Part shown: positions 39,873 to 49,513 of the stretch, piece after piece
Numbering within the stretch: position 1 is the stretch's first letter
Layout of the letters: each line of letters opens with the position of its first letter
From: Stutzerimonas stutzeri
Lineage (GTDB): Bacteria > Pseudomonadota > Gammaproteobacteria > Pseudomonadales > Pseudomonadaceae
DNA: 64,000 nt
NCBI GenBank assembly: GCA_019056435.1
Contig: CP077641.1
Location: forward strand, 3,968,001-4,032,000
Reading direction: 5' to 3'
Translations under genes and position numbers: made by a program
Notes under the pieces: model-generated
What the model was told of the DNA's origin: nothing
Databases searched by the model: none
What the model saw: only the letters and a program-made list of their open reading frames with translations

Positions 39873-40310
39873 ATGTTCAAGAACATATTGATCGTCTGTG
39901 TCGGCAACGTCTGCAGAAGCCCCGCGGCTGAAGCGCTGTTGACCCACAGACTCCGGGAAAAAGGCCTGTCGATCAGCTCGGCCGGCATAGGTGCACTAGT
40001 AGGCAACCCTATGGACAAGACTGCACATGAAGTGCTGCAGGACAACGGACTGCAACACACGAGCCACCGCGCTCGACAGGTCGACAGCGAGATGTTGCAT
40101 AACGCCGACCTCATTCTGGCGATGGAGCAGAGCCACATTGCCCATATCCGTCAAATGGCCCCGGAAGTACACGGCAAGACCTTCCTGATGGGCAAATGGC
40201 TCGACGACATGGAGATTCCCGACCCGTATCGCCAGTCCAAACCGGCCTTCGAACACGTACACAGCCTTCTAGCGCAGTCCGTCGAAAGCTGGCTCCCCTA
40301 TCTGAAGTAA
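39873..40310 (+). CDS. wzb: Low-molecular-weight protein-tyrosine phosphatase Wzb
   Basis: This 145-residue phosphatase dephosphorylates the tyrosine kinase Wzc during polysaccharide export. The P-loop C-x5-R-S is CVGNVCRS (residues about 9-16) and the general acid Asp is in IPDPYRQS. It lies 15 bases before wzc, with a GAAGGA ribosome binding site for the next gene, so the two are co-expressed. Confidence 0.93.
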   Translation: MFKNILIVCVGNVCRSPAAEALLTHRLREKGLSISSAGIGALVGNPMDKTAHEVLQDNGLQHTSHRARQVDSEMLHNADLILAMEQSHIAHIRQMAPEVHGKTFLMGKWLDDMEIPDPYRQSKPAFEHVHSLLAQSVESWLPYLK

Positions 40311-40325
40311 GAAGAAGGAACTTCA

Positions 40326-42536
40326 ATGACCACCATGCCTAGACCCATCTATGAAACCAAAGAGGACAAGGACATTGACCTGGCCCACCTCTTTGACACC
40401 TTCCTCAACAATCGGGGCCTGATTCTTTCCATCACCGGTTTCTTCGCGGCCCTCGGCGTCGCTTATGCGTTACTGGCGACGCCGGTCTACCTCGCCAGCG
40501 CGATGATTCAGATCGAACCGAAGAACGGTCTGCCAAGCCTCACCGATGTCGTCAGCAATACGCCCGCCGTTTCACCTGCGCAGACCGAGATTGCTCTGCT
40601 CAAGTCGCGGGCCGTGGTAGGCGGCGCGGTTGAAGCGCTGAACCTCGACATCATCATCGAGCCGCACTTCTTCCCCATCATCGGTGGCTTCGTCTACCGT
40701 CGTTTCGAGCCCACCGAAGAAGGTGAGCTGGGCTGGTACCCGGACGGCTTCGAAGCCTATGCCTGGGGTGGCGAATCGCTGCGGGTGACCCAGCTGATCG
40801 TGCCGGACAAGATGCACGGCGAAGAACTGACCCTCGAAGCAGCGGAGAACAACGGCTTCATCCTGCGTGATCCGGACGGTGAAGTGGTTGCGCAAGGCAC
40901 CGTCGGCGAACCGGTGGAGACACCCGACTATGGCATTACCGTCGCCGAGCTGAACGCGCGCCCGGGCACCACGTTCAGTGTGACCAAGAACCGCACCTAC
41001 GCCACCACCGAGGACTATCAGAACCGTCTGGCGGCTGGTGAGCGCGGCAAGCAGTCGGGCATCGTCAATGTCACCTTGGAAGACACCGATCCGGACAAGG
41101 CCATTCTTGTCCTGGAAGAAGTCGCCCAGCGCTACGTCGACCAGAACGTGGCACGCAATGCGGCCGAAGCCACCCAGAGCCTCGAGTTCCTCAGCGAGCA
41201 GGTACCGGAGGTGCGTCGCAAGCTCGACGCCGCCCAGACCGCACTGAACCAGTACCAGACCGGCAACCGCTCGGTAGACATCTCCGCGGAGACGCAGTCG
41301 GTGCTCGACCGCATCGTCGACCTGGAAAAGCAGATCTCCGAGCAGAACCTCAAGCGCACCGAGATGGAGCGACGCTTCACGCGCCAGCATCCGAACTTCC
41401 AGGCGCTGATGAACCAGATCAACCAGCTGCAACAGCAGAAAACTGAGCTGGAAAAGCAGATCGGCACCCTGCCCTCCACCCAACAGGAGCTGCTGCGCCT
41501 GAATCGCGACGTGGAAGTCTCGTCCGAGACCTACGCGATGCTGCTGAACAAGACTCAGGAACTGGACATCATCCGCGCCGGCACCGTGGGTAACGTGCGG
41601 ATCATCGACCATGCCGCAGCCGACATCGACCAGCCGATCAAGCCGAACAAGCCGCTGATCGTGATCGTTGCCACCCTGCTGGGCGCCATCCTCGCGGTCG
41701 CCTTCGTCTATGTGCGTGAAGCGCTCAAGCGTGGCGTCGAGAACCCGGAAGAGATCGAGCGCGTCGGCATCCCTGTCTATGCGGCCATTCCGTTCAGCGA
41801 AAAGCAGGGAGCCCTGGAGAAGCGCCTGGCCAACTTCAAGCGCGACAAGAGCAACGCGTCCTATCTGCTTTCGATCAACGATCCGGCCGACCTTGCGACC
41901 GAAGCCATGCGCAGCCTGCGCACCAGCCTGCACTTCGCGATGATCGAAGCGAAAAACAACATCCTGATGATCACGGGCCCGAGTCCAGCGGTGGGCAAGT
42001 CCTTCGTCACGAGCAACCTGGCAGCCGTCATTGCGCAGTCTGGCAAGAAAGTGCTGCTGGTCGATGCAGACATGCGCAAGGGCTACTTGCACAAGGTCAT
42101 GCGCTGCCAGGCGGACAAGGGTCTGTCGGACATCCTGTCGGGGCGCATCACCCTGTTCGATGCGATCCAGAAGACGCAGATGAACAACCTGCACGTCATC
42201 ACCCACGGGCAGCTCCCGCCCAACCCCTCCGAACTCCTGATGCACGAGAACTTCTCTCGGTTCGTCAAGGAAATCAGCACCATGTACGACCTGGTGATCT
42301 TCGACACCCCGCCGATTCTCGCCGTTACCGACGCGGCACTGGTCGGCAGCCAGGCCGGTACCACCCTGATGGTCACCCGTTACGGCCTCAACGGCGTGAA
42401 GGAGATCGAGTTTGCCAAGCGCCGTCTCGAGCAGAACGGCCTGCTGGTCAAGGGCGTGATCTTCAACGCCGTGATTCGCAAGGCGTCGACCTACAGCGAA
42501 TACGGCTACTACCAGTACGAATACCAGAGCAAATGA
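40326..42536 (+). CDS. wzc: Tyrosine autokinase / chain-length determinant Wzc
   Basis: This 736-residue inner-membrane protein controls polymer length and export. It has a Wzz domain with a helix near residues 35-55, a large periplasmic part with coiled coil (about 300-380), and a second helix (PLIVIVATLLGAILAVAFVYV). The C-terminal BY-kinase has Walker A GPSPAVGKSF, Walker A' LLVDADMRKG and Walker B LVIFDTPP. The C-terminus ends with a cluster of six tyrosines (YSEYGYYQYEY), the autophosphorylation tail. The frame is intact. It acts with Wzb upstream and Wza at the end of the locus. Confidence 0.96.
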   Translation: MTTMPRPIYETKEDKDIDLAHLFDTFLNNRGLILSITGFFAALGVAYALLATPVYLASAMIQIEPKNGLPSLTDVVSNTPAVSPAQTEIALLKSRAVVGGAVEALNLDIIIEPHFFPIIGGFVYRRFEPTEEGELGWYPDGFEAYAWGGESLRVTQLIVPDKMHGEELTLEAAENNGFILRDPDGEVVAQGTVGEPVETPDYGITVAELNARPGTTFSVTKNRTYATTEDYQNRLAAGERGKQSGIVNVTLEDTDPDKAILVLEEVAQRYVDQNVARNAAEATQSLEFLSEQVPEVRRKLDAAQTALNQYQTGNRSVDISAETQSVLDRIVDLEKQISEQNLKRTEMERRFTRQHPNFQALMNQINQLQQQKTELEKQIGTLPSTQQELLRLNRDVEVSSETYAMLLNKTQELDIIRAGTVGNVRIIDHAAADIDQPIKPNKPLIVIVATLLGAILAVAFVYVREALKRGVENPEEIERVGIPVYAAIPFSEKQGALEKRLANFKRDKSNASYLLSINDPADLATEAMRSLRTSLHFAMIEAKNNILMITGPSPAVGKSFVTSNLAAVIAQSGKKVLLVDADMRKGYLHKVMRCQADKGLSDILSGRITLFDAIQKTQMNNLHVITHGQLPPNPSELLMHENFSRFVKEISTMYDLVIFDTPPILAVTDAALVGSQAGTTLMVTRYGLNGVKEIEFAKRRLEQNGLLVKGVIFNAVIRKASTYSEYGYYQYEYQSK

Positions 42537-42539
42537 CGC

Positions 42540-42571
42540 CTGGTGCGGCCGCCTAACGCGTGCCGCACCAG
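42540..42571 (+). terminator. Strong hairpin directly after wzc
   Basis: Perfect 10-base arms (42540-42549 and 42562-42571) enclose a 12-base loop and start 4 bases after the wzc stop. No T tract follows, so it may be an attenuator or RNA-stabilising stem rather than a full terminator. A second hairpin with perfect 6-base arms lies at 42651-42656 and 42660-42665. Confidence 0.5.
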
Positions 42572-42690
42572 CCATTCGCCGACCGAGCGGCCGGCCGAGC
42601 GCCGGCAACGAGGTTCGGCTGCTGCCTCGATTCGTCCGAGCAACCCGGCTGACCGCTCTGCGGTCGGCCCCGCTTGCACAGGTACATCAG

Positions 42691-43752
42691 ATGAGTAACA
42701 ACCAACGCTCGCCGCTTCGTGCTGCGATACGGATCTTTAGCGCCCTGGCCTTGGCGACCTTCACGTCAGCCGCGCTCGCAGACGAGCAGCGCCCGGCTCC
42801 GGGTATCGACCTGGTGGGCATCAACATGTCGGGCGCCAACTTCGCACCACATGTCACACCGGGGCGAATGGGCACTCATTATTTCTTTCCCGAGAAAAAG
42901 CACTTCGCTTATTACGCGAAGAAAAACATCCGCGTGATTCGCTTTCCTTTCATCTGGGAGCGGGTGCAGCACGACCTGGACATGGGCCTGAACTTCGACC
43001 ACATGCGCATGTTGCGAAAGACGCTGGACCTGGCGGCACGCCATGACCAGAAGATCATCCTCGACATGCACAACTACGGTCGTTACAAGGGCCAGCTCAT
43101 TGGCTCACCCGAGGTTCCCTACGAAGCCTACGCCAGCGTCTGGCGCAAGCTTGCCGAGGCGTTCAAGGGGCATCCGGGACTGTGGGGCTACGACATCATG
43201 AACGAGCCTCACTCCACCAAGGGCCTGTGGCCCGGAGCGGCGCAAGCAGCCGTCAATGCAATCCGTGAGGTGGACAGCCAGACGCCGATCTTCATCGAAG
43301 GCGATCGCTGGGCCAGTGCGTTCCACTGGCGGCACGTCAACGAAGACCTGCTTATCGAAGACCCGGCCGACAACCTTATTTACGAAGCCCACCTGTATCT
43401 CGACAGGGACTTCTCCGGGCGCTATGCCGAAGACGAAACCGTCGATCCCATGCTCGGTGTGGAACGGGCTCGCCCCTTCGTCGAGTGGCTCCAGGAACAC
43501 GGCCTCAAAGGGTTTCTGGGTGAATACGGCGTACCCGCGCACTCGGAGTCGATGCTGGAAGCGATGGATAAGCTGCTCGCCTATCTGAACGAGCATTGCA
43601 TTCCCAGCGCCTATTGGGCCGGCGGCCCGGGTTGGGGGAAATATGTGATGGCAATCGAGCCGATCAAGGGCAAGGATCGTCCACAGATGGAGGTGCTGCA
43701 AAAGCACATCGCCAACACCTGCTCCGATATCGGCCCGGCCGCCGCGCAATGA
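42691..43752 (+). CDS. Secreted glycoside hydrolase family 5 (cellulase-like) within the EPS locus
   Basis: This is a 353-residue periplasmic or secreted endo-glycosidase of the GH5 TIM-barrel type. The signal peptide is residues 1-30 (cut near SAALA-DEQ). The acid/base Glu is in YDIMNEPHSTKG and the nucleophile Glu in GFLGEYGVPAHS, with the barrel strand IRVIRFPFIWERV and the conserved His-x-Asn (LDMHNYGRYKG). Its place between wzc and the polymerase suggests it trims or edits the exported polymer, as PslG does for Psl. The exact linkage cut is not predictable. Confidence 0.88.
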   Translation: MSNNQRSPLRAAIRIFSALALATFTSAALADEQRPAPGIDLVGINMSGANFAPHVTPGRMGTHYFFPEKKHFAYYAKKNIRVIRFPFIWERVQHDLDMGLNFDHMRMLRKTLDLAARHDQKIILDMHNYGRYKGQLIGSPEVPYEAYASVWRKLAEAFKGHPGLWGYDIMNEPHSTKGLWPGAAQAAVNAIREVDSQTPIFIEGDRWASAFHWRHVNEDLLIEDPADNLIYEAHLYLDRDFSGRYAEDETVDPMLGVERARPFVEWLQEHGLKGFLGEYGVPAHSESMLEAMDKLLAYLNEHCIPSAYWAGGPGWGKYVMAIEPIKGKDRPQMEVLQKHIANTCSDIGPAAAQ

Positions 43753-44103
43753 TTCGGGTGCCCTCGATGAGCCTAGCCAAGCCTCGATCGGTCAAGCCCT
43801 CGGCCAACCGGGACCGTTCGTCCCCCGGTGAGACTCTCGTCGGAAAATACGCAACTTTTGAAAAAACCTCGGTTTTTCACGCAACCCATAGGAACACGGC
43901 TTGTCAAACCCCTCGATCGGCCATGGTGGGTTAATCCAGATGTCGGGATGGGTCTACCAGGCGCCATCGGGCGCTCCTCGCATGCATTCAGGCTCGGCGT
44001 CCTACACCTGGATTTGCTGCAAATGCGCCTCTTGGCAGACGGGAAGACTTGAGCTGCAACCGAGTGGTTCTGGACAAGGGAAAAGCACCGAAGGATTCAG
44101 GTG
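43753..44103. other. Long gap between the GH5 gene and the polymerase gene
   Basis: This is an unusual 350-base gap inside the EPS locus. It holds a poly-A/poly-T hairpin (43862-43877), a 10-base repeat CCTCGATCGG at 43782-43791 and 43911-43920, and a weak open frame ending at the polymerase start. Base use is less Pseudomonas-like than in the neighbours. It may contain the promoter of the second half of the locus, but I cannot point to one. Confidence 0.5.
43862..43877. terminator. AAAAACC / GGTTTTT hairpin after the GH5 gene
   Basis: Inverted arms of 7 bases (43862-43868 and 43871-43877) with a very small centre form an A-stem-T structure typical of weak bidirectional terminators. It lies 110 bases after the GH5 stop. 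Confidence 0.4.
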
Positions 44104-44104
44104 A
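43940..44104 (+). CDS. Doubtful small ORF (54 residues) coupled to the polymerase gene
   Basis: The frame from ATG at 43940 encodes a Cys/Trp-containing peptide (YTWICCKCASWQ in the middle), and its stop overlaps the next ATG as TGATG. There is no ribosome binding site and codon use is unlike that of neighbouring genes, so it may be chance. It is listed because of the exact stop-start overlap. Confidence 0.25.
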   Translation: MSGWVYQAPSGAPRMHSGSASYTWICCKCASWQTGRLELQPSGSGQGKSTEGFR

Positions 44105-45360
44105 TGACGACTATCAGCTCAAAAATCATATTTTTGCCATTGACGGTACTGGCGGTCATCCTGCACTTCTCGGTGTTCGGTGACAGTACTCACAACCCCA
44201 TCGGTTTTAAATTCCTCAACGAGGCCTACCTGGCGCTATGCCTTGGTTTCGCGTTGCTGTTGGTGCTGGCCAGTTCCGAGGAAGCGTCGCGCGAACTGCG
44301 CGTATTGATGTATTACGCCGTCTATAGCGTGTTCGTGTTCACCGTGTTGCCTGCGGTATTCGCCTACCACACCTTCGGCCAGCCGATCATGTACGGCCTG
44401 ATCGAGGAGCGGCGGATCCTGTTCACGTTCGGCTTCGTGCCACTGCTGCTGCTCTCCAAGCGCATCAGCACGCTGCAGTTCGAACGAGCCATCATTTACG
44501 CAGCACTGATCGCTGTGTTCCTCTCCTGGTGCTTCAAGTTCGGCCTCGTACCGGACCTGCGTGAAGAGCAGACGGCCTGGGACCGCCCGGACCGCTCCTC
44601 CATCGGCCCCTTCCTGATCTGCTTCGCCTATTTCTATTGCATCCAGATCTGGTCCAACGGCAAGTCACCGATCAACGGCGAGGCCAGACAACGCAGTCTT
44701 TACATGGTGATTGCCGCCATTTTGCTGCTTACCCTGGTGTTCGCGACCCAGACTCGGCAGCTGATCGTGCTTTGCCTGGCTTTCACCTTGTTCTGCCTGC
44801 GTGCCAAAGCCGTTATCTGGGCCGCGTCGCTCTGCGTGCTGCTCTCCCCGTTCTTCTTCTACCCGGAGCTGCTGGAAACCTTCGGCATGAATCTGGAGTT
44901 TTATCAGGAGAACCTGGAGGGTGGCGTCGAAGACGGCGTGCGTCCTTACACCATCGCCTCGGTGTTCAATCACCTCGACCTGGTCAACTGGCTGCCGAGC
45001 GGCTCGCTTTCGCTGATGTGGCAGGACGGATTCATCCCTTACTTCGGTGAGCATTTCTTCCTGTCGGACATCGGCATCATCGGCACCCTGTTCCGCTTCG
45101 GGTTCCTGACCTTCCTGCTGGTCCCCCTGACGCTCTACATCTATCGGCGCATTGCGCGGAATATCGATCCGCAGATGGGCTTCACCTATTCGGTCATGTT
45201 GGCGTTCTTCGTGATCTGGCCATTGAACGGCCTGTTCGAGTACACCCAACCGGTCATCTGCATGCTTTTAGTGATCCATGCCCTGAGAGCACGTCATCTT
45301 CGCAGCAAGGAACGAGTCCATGAACGTCGCACTTATTCTCAACTACAAAGCTGCTACTGA
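44104..45360 (+). CDS. Wzy-like O-antigen/EPS polymerase
   Basis: This is a 418-residue membrane protein with about eleven hydrophobic helices and a large periplasmic loop (about residues 270-325, FGMNLEFYQENLEGGVEDGVRPY onward), the arrangement of Wzy polymerases and WaaL-type ligases. No other polymerase is present in the locus, so it should join repeat units at the periplasmic face. ATG at 44104 was chosen; a GTG one codon earlier is possible. It overlaps the following glycosyltransferase gene by 41 bases, unusually long, so its last 14 residues may be altered by an undetected indel. Confidence 0.82.
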   Translation: MTTISSKIIFLPLTVLAVILHFSVFGDSTHNPIGFKFLNEAYLALCLGFALLLVLASSEEASRELRVLMYYAVYSVFVFTVLPAVFAYHTFGQPIMYGLIEERRILFTFGFVPLLLLSKRISTLQFERAIIYAALIAVFLSWCFKFGLVPDLREEQTAWDRPDRSSIGPFLICFAYFYCIQIWSNGKSPINGEARQRSLYMVIAAILLLTLVFATQTRQLIVLCLAFTLFCLRAKAVIWAASLCVLLSPFFFYPELLETFGMNLEFYQENLEGGVEDGVRPYTIASVFNHLDLVNWLPSGSLSLMWQDGFIPYFGEHFFLSDIGIIGTLFRFGFLTFLLVPLTLYIYRRIARNIDPQMGFTYSVMLAFFVIWPLNGLFEYTQPVICMLLVIHALRARHLRSKERVHERRTYSQLQSCY

Positions 45361-46204
45361 GACCATCAGCTGCGCTGAGAGCCTCCTGGCGCACTGCCCG
45401 ACCGTGAACCATATCGTGGTCGTCGACAACGACTCCCAGGATGGTTCGGCCGCTCAGCTCCAGGCGTGGCTGGACGAGAAGGCGCATCCGAATGTCACCT
45501 TTCTCCGCAACCCCGAGAACAACGGGTATGCCGGAGGCAACAACTACGGGCTGCGCTGGGCGATGGAGCATCTGCAGCCGAGCTATTTCTGGGTGATCAA
45601 CAACGACACCTACGTCGATAGCGATGCCTTTTCGCCGCTGCTGCAGGCGTTGCAGGCAAACGATCGTCAGTTCGTGGGCTCGCTAGTGCTCAGCGCCGAT
45701 ACGGGTCGCCTGGAATGCTACGGCGGCGGCAAGCTGTACCCGATCCTCGGCAAGGCTCGGCTGCTCGGCAAGGACCAGAGCCTGGAAGCCATCGACGAGC
45801 AGCGACAGACGCATGCCCCCGACTACATCATGGGATGCAGCCTGGCCTTCTCCGCCGCACTGACGCGGGAGATCGGCCTGATGGACGAGGCGTACTTCAT
45901 GTATTTCGAGGAAGTGGACTGGCAATACCGTGCACGGCGCTTCGGCATCACCAGTCAAGTCATCCCGGCCAGTCGTCTGTTCCACTACGGATCATTGAGC
46001 CTGGGTAGTCGCTCGGCGTTCTACCACTACTATCGCAACCGCGCGGCGACCCGCTTCAACAAGCGGTTCTACGGGCCGGCGTTCGCCCTCACTTCTGCCT
46101 TTCTTCTTTCAGCGGTGACAACGCTCAAGGAGTATCGAAATCCCACTCTGGCCTGGTCGGGTATCAAGGGCGCATTCAAGGGAGTAGCAATGAGTGTCAA
46201 GTGA
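45320..46204 (+). CDS. Family 2 glycosyltransferase
   Basis: This 294-residue GT-A glycosyltransferase is of the rhamnosyltransferase-like GT2 group. The N-terminal nucleotide-sugar site is ALILNYKAATETISCAESL with VVVDNDSQDGS. The metal-binding DxD region is WVINNDTYVDSDA, and the catalytic-base region is YIMGCSLAFSAALTREIGLMDEAYFMYFEEVDWQYRAR. It likely adds one sugar (possibly D-rhamnose, since GDP-D-rhamnose is made by the locus) to the lipid-linked intermediate on the cytoplasmic side. It ends overlapping the next gene. Confidence 0.88.
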   Translation: MNVALILNYKAATETISCAESLLAHCPTVNHIVVVDNDSQDGSAAQLQAWLDEKAHPNVTFLRNPENNGYAGGNNYGLRWAMEHLQPSYFWVINNDTYVDSDAFSPLLQALQANDRQFVGSLVLSADTGRLECYGGGKLYPILGKARLLGKDQSLEAIDEQRQTHAPDYIMGCSLAFSAALTREIGLMDEAYFMYFEEVDWQYRARRFGITSQVIPASRLFHYGSLSLGSRSAFYHYYRNRAATRFNKRFYGPAFALTSAFLLSAVTTLKEYRNPTLAWSGIKGAFKGVAMSVK

Positions 46205-46954
46205 TACTACAGCGTTCGGAATCGACTTCTATTCCGGCAACAAAAAGGCATTTCTGAATTGCGTCCGGGAGGGTGTGAAGCAGCCGTTCTCGTTCGTTGT
46301 AACCCCTAACGTCGACCATCTCCTGCAGATGGAGACCGACGGGCAACTACGGGACGCCTACGCCAAGGCACGCTGGCGGCTGTGTGACAGCCGCATCCTG
46401 CTGTCACTGCTCGACAGGCTGGGCGTACACCTACCCGAGGCCATTCCCGGCAGCGACCTGACCCTGGAGCTGCTCAAGTGGGCGGACCAGGAGCGGCTTC
46501 GTATCGTGCTGATCGGCGGCCTGGAGACCGAAGCGGCCAAGCTGCGCACCATCTATCCCGGCCTGACGCTGTACCACTACAACCCACCGATGGGTTTCAT
46601 CAAGAAACCGGACGAGGTCCAGCGCTGCCTGGAATTCGTTCGCCAGCACCCTTCGGAGCTGGTGCTCTACGCCGTCGGTACGCCGCGCGGCGAGATCCTT
46701 GCTGCCGCCACCCAGCCTCATGAGCGGACCGGCATGGGCTTTTCCATAGGCGCCTCGATCTCCTTCGCGACCGGCACCATCAAGCGTGCGCCCAAATGGA
46801 TGCGCGAATGCAAACTCAGTGGCTGCACCGTATGTGCATGGAGCCCAAGCGCTTGGCCAAGCGTTACTTCGCCGATGCGGTCTACATCGTGCCGGCCTAC
46901 CTGAGGGAACGAAGCTTGCGGCAGAAACCCACCCCAACCAAACAGGAATCCTGA
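46194..46954 (+). CDS. WecG/TagA/CpsF-family (GT26) glycosyltransferase (single-base frameshift)
   Basis: This glycosyltransferase works on polyprenyl-linked acceptors, as WecG (ManNAc-uronic acid) and TagA do. Family blocks include VVTPNVDHLLQMETDGQLRDAYAKA, DSRILLSLLDRLG, PGSDLT and LYAVGTPRGEIL. The start is GTG at 46194, the first possible one after an in-frame stop, overlapping the end of the GT2 gene. A base is missing near 46816-46818; with one inserted, CKLEWLHRMCMEPKRLAKRYFADAVYIVPAYLRERSL is restored, and the stop moves to 46954 (253 residues). As written the last 50 residues are out of frame. Confidence 0.87.
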
Positions 46955-46984
46955 CGCGCGCCGATTGGCGATTGCCTGTCGTGA

Positions 46985-48115
<1,131 letters not shown>

Positions 48116-48121
48116 CCCACG

Positions 48122-48191
48122 GTTGGCGCCAGTTCGCTTGGCGCCAGCTGGAGGCACTGCCCCACCCGCGGTGACGCACCGGGGCAGTTTT
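48122..48191 (+). terminator. Two consecutive hairpins in the gmd-rmd gap
   Basis: The first hairpin has TGGCGCCA arms (48124-48131 and 48139-48146), extended by two outer pairs. The second has perfect 8-base arms (ACTGCCCC at 48156-48163 and GGGGCAGT at 48181-48188) followed by TTTT (48188-48191), so it is terminator-like. They fill the 151-base gap before rmd and may lower its expression. Confidence 0.5.
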
Positions 48192-48266
48192 ACCTCGATT
48201 TGGCAGTGGGCGACGTACACCCACCCCTGCCACTGGAACCGGAAACCTCATCCTGTTGAGAAGATC

Positions 48267-49187
48267 ATGCTGAAAGTGCTGATTACGGGCATCACCGGCT
48301 TCACCGGCCGATACATGGCAGAAGAGCTGGCTGCGCATGGTTACGATGTGCATGGCCTGAGCTACCGGGAGCCGAAAGGCGAATTGCCAGCCTGCATTTC
48401 CGCTATCCACTGTTGTCCGCTGGACGACGGTGAAAAGCTTCGCACCCTGCTTGCCGATATCCGACCGTCCTATGTCGTGCACCTGGCGGCCGTTTCCTTC
48501 GTCGCCTTCGCCGATGCCGATGCCATTTATCAGGCGAACCTGCTCGGCACCCGCCGCCTGCTCGAAGCACTGCGAAGCACGGCCTCAGACCTGCGTGCGG
48601 TTCTGCTGGCCAGCAGCGCCAACGTCTACGGCAACGCCACCGAGGGCGTGCTGGACGAATCCACCCCGCTGGCGCCGGCCAATGATTACGCCGTCAGCAA
48701 GGTCGCGATGGAGTACCTGGCGAAGCTGTATGCCAGTCGGCTGCCGCTGATCGTCACCCGTCCCTTCAATTACACCGGCATCGGTCAGGCCGAACAGTTC
48801 CTGATTCCCAAGATCGTCGCTCATACACGCCGCAAGGCCGCTGTGATCGAACTTGGCAACCTGGACATCGCGCGGGACTTCTGCGACGTCCGCCAGGTGG
48901 TGCAGGCCTATCGGCGCCTGCTCGAAACACCGGCGGCCGTAGGCGAGACCGTCAACATCTGCTCAGGCTCTGCCTATACCCTGGAATACGTGCTTCAACA
49001 TGTGGCGGCCATTTCCGGTCATCGCATGGAGGTTCAGGTGAACCCGGCCTTCGTGCGCAGCTCGGATGTAAAGAACCTGTTTGGCAGCAAGACCAAGCTG
49101 ACGACGCTTATCGGCGAACTGTCGCCGATCGAATTACGCGACACCTTGCGCTGGATGATCGAGGCGCCGCCACAAGCGCTCCAGTAA
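48267..49187 (+). CDS. rmd: GDP-6-deoxy-D-lyxo-4-hexulose reductase (GDP-D-rhamnose synthesis)
   Basis: This NAD(P)-dependent reductase turns the Gmd product into GDP-D-rhamnose. The nucleotide-binding motif is ITGITGFTGRYMAEEL, the active-site Ser is in ASSANVYGN, and YAVSKVAMEYL holds the Tyr/Lys pair. RPFNYTGIGQAEQFLIPKIV and IARDFCDVRQVV are typical of RMD. The start at 48267 has GAGAAG upstream. It is 306 residues. An epimerase giving another sugar cannot be excluded, but pairing with gmd makes D-rhamnose most likely. Confidence 0.87.
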   Translation: MLKVLITGITGFTGRYMAEELAAHGYDVHGLSYREPKGELPACISAIHCCPLDDGEKLRTLLADIRPSYVVHLAAVSFVAFADADAIYQANLLGTRRLLEALRSTASDLRAVLLASSANVYGNATEGVLDESTPLAPANDYAVSKVAMEYLAKLYASRLPLIVTRPFNYTGIGQAEQFLIPKIVAHTRRKAAVIELGNLDIARDFCDVRQVVQAYRRLLETPAAVGETVNICSGSAYTLEYVLQHVAAISGHRMEVQVNPAFVRSSDVKNLFGSKTKLTTLIGELSPIELRDTLRWMIEAPPQALQ

Positions 49188-49513
49188 CCTGCTTATTCCC
49201 TCGCACGAGCGAAGGCACTGTTCTGCGAACGCACGCGTGCTGCGCGCCTGCCTGATCGTGGAGCGCCCGCGCCAGAGCCGCCTGTATCCATTGCCGCTAA
49301 ATCCTGTGATGCATTCGTGCTCTGAACGTGAACCCGCAAGGAACGCAGCGGTCTATGGCTACTGTGAGCGAAGCCACCCCACCGGGTGCTTCGCCAGCGA
49401 GTGAAGAGACGACTGTTGGCCTCGGGCCGACGCCGCGACTTCCTTTGTTCAAGAGTGAATCCAGCCGTTTCACTTCGTGAAAAAACAACTATTCCGTCAA
49501 GGATGAAGCCCCC
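49188..49513. other. Gap upstream of wza
   Basis: This is a 326-base gap. It contains one 41-codon open frame (49355-49480) with a Pro/Thr/Ser-rich product and a poorly spaced AAGGA, which I do not call. A short GC stem lies near 49415-49435. The wza promoter is probably here, but no convincing -35/-10 pair is visible. Confidence 0.45.

Noticed and set aside
40572..42608. A 678-codon open frame antisense to wzc
   Set aside because: It is a shadow of codon bias in a GC-rich gene; its product is low-complexity and wzc on the other strand has all family motifs.
49355..49480. A 41-codon frame upstream of wza
   Set aside because: AAGGA is too far from the ATG and the product is low-complexity.
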